From positions 445,091 to 509,090 of the forward strand of contig JBFWOC010000003.1 of the NCBI GenBank assembly GCA_050250735.1: 64,000 nucleotides of DNA. Direction: 5' to 3'. How positions within the stretch are numbered: position 1 is the stretch's first letter; each line of letters opens with the position of its first letter. The DNA comes from Vitreimonas sp050250735 (lineage in GTDB: Bacteria > Pseudomonadota > Alphaproteobacteria > Caulobacterales > Aquidulcibacteraceae). Positions 60,430 through 64,000 of the stretch are shown piece by piece. Both the position numbers and the translations under genes were made by a program. The notes beneath the pieces were generated by a model, which was given only the letters and a program-made list of their open reading frames with translations, searched no databases and was not told the origin of the DNA.

Positions 60430-61007
60430 AGCCAGTTCAGATCGAAGCGTTCGCCATCGATCAGCAACGCTCGCAGCCGCGCGCGGCCATCGCGGCCGAC
60501 CGAAAGAACGGCGAATGCGCGCGTCTCCTCGCCCGGAATCTGCTCACGCAAGACACGCTCGATGCGCACGGCGTCGGCCTGATTGATGTGAAAGCGTTCG
60601 ACGCCGAGGTCGAGGGTCAGCCATCCCGGCATGGCTTCGAGACCGGGCTGGGCGGGCTGTGGCGGCGAACAGGTAAAATTGCCTTTCACCGGCAGCGGAC
60701 CGATCCGCTGCGCCTCTTCGCGGGAGAGCGCTCCGCCCGCGGCGACATGGATGTCGCCCTCGCGGCGCAGCGCTATCCACTCCCAGTCGCCGGCTTCCGG
60801 GCAGGTCTCAGTCGCTTCGACGCGCTCCGTGAAGCTCAGCGCGACATAGTGGCCGGAGAGGATGGCGCGAGGATCGACCGCGGCCATCGGCAGCGTGATT
60901 TCCTGACCGCCCTCACGAGCGATGCCTTCGCTAACCACAAGCCCCACTAGCGCGATCGCGCAGAGTCCGGCCACGGCGAGGATGCGAACGGGCGCTTCGA
61001 TCTTCAT
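60426..61007 (-). CDS. GDYXXLXY domain protein
   Basis: 193 residues from the ATG at 61007, which overlaps the DUF2157 stop (ATGA). A single N-terminal membrane helix (about 9-29) leads to a periplasmic domain with DPRAILSGHYVALSF (about 50-64). This is a variant of the GDYxxLxY motif with Gly-His in place of Gly-Asp. Partner of DUF2157 membrane proteins; the pair is widespread but of unknown function. Confidence 0.85.
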   Translation of the reverse strand: MKIEAPVRILAVAGLCAIALVGLVVSEGIAREGGQEITLPMAAVDPRAILSGHYVALSFTERVEATETCPEAGDWEWIALRREGDIHVAAGGALSREEAQRIGPLPVKGNFTCSPPQPAQPGLEAMPGWLTLDLGVERFHINQADAVRIERVLREQIPGEETRAFAVLSVGRDGRARLRALLIDGERFDLNWL

Positions 61008-62083
61008 GCCGGGCTCTTTCTGTTGCGCAGCGCCAGTCCGGCAATGAGCGCAATGACGGCGCAGACCAGAAACACGCCCGCTGCCGCCAGCAGATCCAGA
61101 CCGAGATCCGTGAGCAGCGCACAAATGGCGATGATGATGCTGAGCACGCCAATAGCGGTGACGAGACCCTGCCGGTCGTAACGGCCGAGCGCAATCACCC
61201 CGCCAGAGGCAATGAGCCAGACAATGCGATGCGCAACGCCGCCGCCGCCGCTTTCGTCGCCGAACCAGGGCAGATAACCAGCGATGGCGAAGAAGAGCAG
61301 GGCGCCGGCCGTGAACCAGCCGTAGAACACGCCGGCGAAAGCACGCTCCTGTCCGCGCAGCCAGCGCGCGCCTGCAGCCATCGCACCCATCGCAATGGCG
61401 AGGAAGAGGAATATGCCCGCTTCCGCTTCAGTCTTGGCCGCGAACCAAGCGAAACAATAGATGATCGCCAACGCCGACGCGTGTGCCAGCGCAGCCGAAC
61501 TCCAACGCAGCGCCAGATAGGCGCTCAGCGGCGCAGCGATCAGCATCCACGGCGCCTCCGAGTCGACGCCGGCGAACCATTGCCTGTCGGTGAAATCGCC
61601 GAGCCCGATGAAGATAAGGCCCACGAGCGCGGCGCCTGCCGAACGTCCGGCTGTGGCCAAGGCAAAGCCCGCAAGGCCTGCTGCGTAAGCGGCGCTGCGC
61701 GGATCACCGGCGATGTCGAAGATCTGGCCGGTGAGCCCGATCGACGCGGCGAACACCAGCGCAGCGATGGTCAGCAGAATGTTGGCGAGCGTCGGCCGCT
61801 CTTTCTGCGAGGCCCAGGCGGCTCCGCCGGCGAGGCTCAAGAAGGCGATGAGCAGAGCCGCAAAGCGCACGAGCTTCGGGGTGATCTCCCAATTGGCGGC
61901 GACGAAGGCGATGACGGCGATGCCGAGTAGAATGCCGCCGACCCAGGCCAACGCCGTCGCGGCGTCCATGCGGCGCGTTTCCGGGATCGTCGCCAGGATC
62001 GCGGCGCGCTTGTCCGGATCCACAAGGCCTGCGCCGATCCAGCGATCGAGATCTTGTTGTACGCGGTCTTTGTACGCAGCCAT
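61004..62083 (-). CDS. DUF2157 membrane protein
   Basis: 359 residues. The N-terminal soluble DUF2157 segment (VQQDLDRWIGAGLVDPDKRA) is followed by about ten membrane helices (LAWVGGILLGIAVIAFVAAN at 45-64, then IALIAGLAL at the end). Translationally coupled to the GDYXXLXY gene. Function not known. Confidence 0.88.
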   Translation of the reverse strand: MAAYKDRVQQDLDRWIGAGLVDPDKRAAILATIPETRRMDAATALAWVGGILLGIAVIAFVAANWEITPKLVRFAALLIAFLSLAGGAAWASQKERPTLANILLTIAALVFAASIGLTGQIFDIAGDPRSAAYAAGLAGFALATAGRSAGAALVGLIFIGLGDFTDRQWFAGVDSEAPWMLIAAPLSAYLALRWSSAALAHASALAIIYCFAWFAAKTEAEAGIFLFLAIAMGAMAAGARWLRGQERAFAGVFYGWFTAGALLFFAIAGYLPWFGDESGGGGVAHRIVWLIASGGVIALGRYDRQGLVTAIGVLSIIIAICALLTDLGLDLLAAAGVFLVCAVIALIAGLALRNRKSPA

Positions 62084-62311
62084 GGCTAATCCTGAGCCTA
62101 GTTATGCGATCGGAACCCGATTTGCCAACTCAACCCAGGGCCATGGCGATAATTACGAGGATGCGGGGAGACTTGCGTTTGAGCTTCATCGGCGCTGCCG
62201 AACCATGGAGCTGGCGGCGCGAGGGTGAACGACCCAGCAGGTGTTCGTGCTTGAAGCGTGTGGAGGGCGGGCGCAATCTCAAACCATCGAAATGGTCAGG
62301 AGGAGACCTCC

Positions 62312-62743
62312 ATGCTGATCGCGCATGTCATCCGTGATAAGGGCGCAGTCGTGCACACCCTCGCCGCCAGCGCGACGCTCGAAGACGCGGCGCGAGAACT
62401 CGACGAGAAACGCGTTGGCGCACTCGTGGTGATCGACGCGGAAGGGGCGATTGTCGGCGTGTTTTCCGAACGCGATCTGGTGCGGGAAATCGCCCGCAAC
62501 GGCGCCCGGGCGTTGTCCGGGCCAGTCGGCAGTGCGATGTCGCGCGAAGTGATTACGGCGCACGCCGGCGAAACCATCGACGATTGCCTTGCGCGTATGA
62601 CCGATCGCCGGGTGCGTCATCTGCCCGTGCTCGAAGAGGTCCGTTTGATCGGCATCGTTTCGATCGGCGACTTGGTGAAGCACAGGATCGCCGTCGCAGA
62701 AGCGGAAAGCGCGGCGATGCAGGCCTATATCGCAGCTCAATAA
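62312..62743 (+). CDS. CBS-domain pair protein
   Basis: 143 residues from the ATG at 62312 with AGGAGGAGACC upstream. Two CBS repeats: VHTLAASATLEDAARELDEK... VFSERDLVREIA (about 14-66) and VITAHAGETIDDCLARMTDR... IVSIGDLVKH (about 78-128). Such stand-alone CBS pairs bind adenine nucleotides and sense energy state; the partner is unknown. Confidence 0.92.
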   Translation: MLIAHVIRDKGAVVHTLAASATLEDAARELDEKRVGALVVIDAEGAIVGVFSERDLVREIARNGARALSGPVGSAMSREVITAHAGETIDDCLARMTDRRVRHLPVLEEVRLIGIVSIGDLVKHRIAVAEAESAAMQAYIAAQ

Positions 62744-62970
62744 ACCCGGCCTTTACCGCCTTGAATTCAAGAGGATGGGCCCCACTTAGGGAAACCGTCG
62801 GCGCTTCTCATTTGGCTTGAAGCCTGAGAGGCGAATCGATAGGTTAATTTCGTTGCGACCACCGAATGTTCGCGCGGACCGCGCGCAGCCTCGGATCGCG
62901 CAAAAATCACGCTGATTTCCTTGGTGTTTTTCCAAGCACTGGGAAATGCGTCGTTTGCGCGAAAAGGTCG
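62744..62970. other. intergenic region upstream of the rrn promoter
   Basis: No gene seen. It lies just upstream of a ribosomal RNA promoter and may hold an UP element or factor sites, but none is clear. Confidence 0.4.
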
Positions 62971-62999
62971 TTGACAGGCACAAGGCGCGCGCATAGAAA
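62971..62999 (+). promoter_or_regulatory. ribosomal RNA operon promoter
   Basis: TTGACA (62971-62976), 17-bp spacer, TAGAAA (62994-62999). The perfect -35 and the position about 340 bp before the 16S 5' end suit an alphaproteobacterial rrn promoter. Confidence 0.65.
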
Positions 63000-63106
63000 C
63001 CGCGCCTTCCGCCGGGACCTGAACGTCTCGGCCCGCACGCGCCGGGCTTCGGTTTTGCGTGGGCGGGCTCAGGAAAAATGCCCTCCGACGGGCGGTTTCT
63101 GAGTGG

Positions 63107-63118
63107 CGCTCTTTGACA
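63107..63118 (+). promoter_or_regulatory. boxA antitermination element in the rrn leader
   Basis: CGCTCTTTGACA resembles boxA (TGCTCTTTA...), the NusB/S10 loading site of rRNA antitermination, and is the common alphaproteobacterial leader form. Confidence 0.6.
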
Positions 63119-63161
63119 TTGTGATTTTGGAGAAGGGAAACGCAGGCGGCGGCGTGCTGCG

Positions 63162-63182
63162 GGTCCGGACTTGATCCGGACC
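63162..63182 (+). other. rrn leader hairpin
   Basis: GGTCCGGA (63162-63169) pairs with TCCGGACC (63175-63182), 5-nt loop. Further leader structure: GTTATGCGTTT (63197-63207) is inverted as AAACGCATAAC (63279-63289), and ATCGAGCT-TTCG-AGCTCGAT (63301-63320) makes a perfect UUCG-capped hairpin just before the 16S. Confidence 0.55.
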
Positions 63183-63404
63183 AAGCGACGCTGACGGTTA
63201 TGCGTTTTCTGGAACTATAACTGACTTACAGGATGGGGTCTTAGGACCTCAGAATGTGCGTCGGTTCCCGTTACAAACAAACGCATAACGCCAATACGGC
63301 ATCGAGCTTTCGAGCTCGATCAGTCAGAGGTCAACTCAACCTGAGAGTTTGATTCTGGCTCAGAACGAACGCTGGCGGCAGGCTTAACACATGCAAGTCG
63401 AACG

Positions 63405-63722
63405 CCCCGCCTTTAAATGGCTCGTGGGAGCGCGGCATGTTCTACGTATACGTCCTTCAGGACGGTGAGAAACTAGACCGATTTTACATCGGCTATTCGA
63501 GCGACCTGAAGCGGCGGTTCGGAGAGCACAATTCGGGCAACAACCATTCGACGCGAGGGCGTCAATGGCGTCTCGTGTACTACGAGGCGTATCTGCTCAA
63601 AGACGCTGCAATCAAACGAGAACGGGTCTTGAAGGGAGATGGCCGCACACGCCGTCACCTGATGGACCGGATCACCGCAATGCTCTCAGAGCAGGGCGCG
63701 ATCGAGTCATTTAATGGCGGGG
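63405..63722 (+). mobile_element. intervening sequence in 16S helix 6 (V1), stem-flanked and ORF-bearing
   Basis: Alphaproteobacteria normally have a short CCCCGC-loop-GGGG helix here. In this gene the strands are pulled apart by about 305 bp. The ends extend the native helix: 63405-63424 pairs with 63703-63722 over 20 positions, with a single U.U mismatch (63412/63715) and one G.U (63420/63707). The stem is CCCCGCC...TTAAATG..CTCG. This is the architecture of rRNA intervening sequences, which RNase III excises without religation. There is no sign of a group I or II intron core. Confidence 0.85.
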
Positions 63723-63742
63723 AGTGGCAGACGGGTGAGTAA
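63437..63742 (+). CDS. GIY-YIG nuclease encoded inside the 16S rRNA gene
   Basis: 101 residues of the YhbQ/UvrC-N-like GIY-YIG fold. MFYVYVLQDGEKLDRFYIGY holds the paired Tyr motif (YVYVL...YIGYS). DLKRRFGEHNSGNNHSTRGR supplies the catalytic Arg and His. LVYYEAYLLKDAAIKRERVLKG contains the metal-binding Glu region. Start: ATG at 63437 with GGGAG 6 bp upstream, inside the insertion. The last 7-11 residues and the TAA stop (63740-63742) come from the 3' stem arm and conserved 16S sequence (GTGAGTAA). The intact reading frame inside rRNA implies selection for the protein or recent arrival. Confidence 0.88.
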   Translation: MFYVYVLQDGEKLDRFYIGYSSDLKRRFGEHNSGNNHSTRGRQWRLVYYEAYLLKDAAIKRERVLKGDGRTRRHLMDRITAMLSEQGAIESFNGGEWQTGE

Positions 63743-63915
63743 CACGTGGGAATGTGCCCCAAGGTACGGAATATTCTCGGGAAACTGAGAGCAATACCGT
63801 ATGTGACCGAAAGGTGAAAGATTTATCGCCTTGGGATCAGCCCGCGTTGGATTAGCTAGTTGGTGGGGTAATGGCCTACCAAGGCGACGATCCATAGCTG
63901 GTCTGAGAGGACGAC

Positions 63916-63973
<58 letters not shown>

Positions 63974-64000
63974 CTTGGACAATGGGCGCAAGCCTGATCC

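Noticed and set aside
63405..63722. Group I or group II intron in the 16S gene
   Set aside because: No intron core or splice-site elements seen; too small once the ORF is removed. The ends instead pair to extend helix 6, as in rRNA intervening sequences.

Overview
The window is GC-rich DNA from an alphaproteobacterium. A MipZ-type division-site ATPase beside panC, and a complete hfaA-hfaB-hfaD holdfast-anchor operon, point to a stalked or holdfast-bearing member of the Caulobacterales/Maricaulales (Hyphomonadaceae-like). A TorF-type outer-membrane protein, a phasin with a PhaR-like operator, and ClpS/ClpA all fit this. The species cannot be named from the sequence alone.

Layout. Positions 1-20,500 are ordinary chromosome: the tryptophan-to-kynurenine genes (kynureninase-like fragment and kynA), an acyl-CoA carboxyltransferase, a TonB-dependent receptor, panC/mipZ/DnaJ-like/D,D-carboxypeptidase, a phasin, a PhyH-like oxygenase coupled to a possible sulfotransferase, clpS-clpA, a HIT protein, an Arr rifamycin ADP-ribosyltransferase, an SDR, a NUDIX enzyme, rpmG and a CinA-like protein.

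Positions 20,536-47,412 are a genomic island of about 27 kb inserted in a tRNA-Leu(UAA) gene. It is bounded by a perfect 42-bp direct repeat: a 5' tRNA fragment on the left, and the same 42 bp inside the intact tRNA on the right. It carries a tyrosine integrase with a small helix-turn-helix gene and a complete type I Zorya system (zorABCD, every junction an ATGA overlap). It also carries a PD-(D/E)XK-like protein and a type I restriction-modification locus with embedded BrnT-BrnA and a DUF262/HNH protein (hsdM-hsdS-brnT-brnA-DUF262-hsdR). Further right are an XRE-GNAT pair and a small HNH operon. Its right end holds a cluster of five related palindromes (half-site CACTTGTC/GACAAGTG) around a perfect DnaA box and an AT-rich segment flanked by a 15-bp inverted repeat. 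A sixth palindrome lies upstream of the helix-turn-helix/integrase pair.

Positions 47,590-62,743 return to chromosome: a TRIC-family channel, HMG-CoA lyase, TorF-like porin, SDR, VapC with an XRE-type antitoxin, queF, a flippase, an LpxL-like acyltransferase, nitroreductase, NUDIX, cysE, hfaABD, rhomboid, the GDYXXLXY/DUF2157 pair and a CBS protein.

From about 62,970 a ribosomal RNA operon begins (promoter, boxA-containing leader, 16S 5' part). The most remarkable feature of the window is here. Helix 6 (V1 region) of the 16S gene is interrupted by an insertion of about 305 bp that extends the native stem to about 20 bp. It encodes a GIY-YIG nuclease with its own Shine-Dalgarno, whose stop codon lies in conserved 16S sequence beyond the stem.
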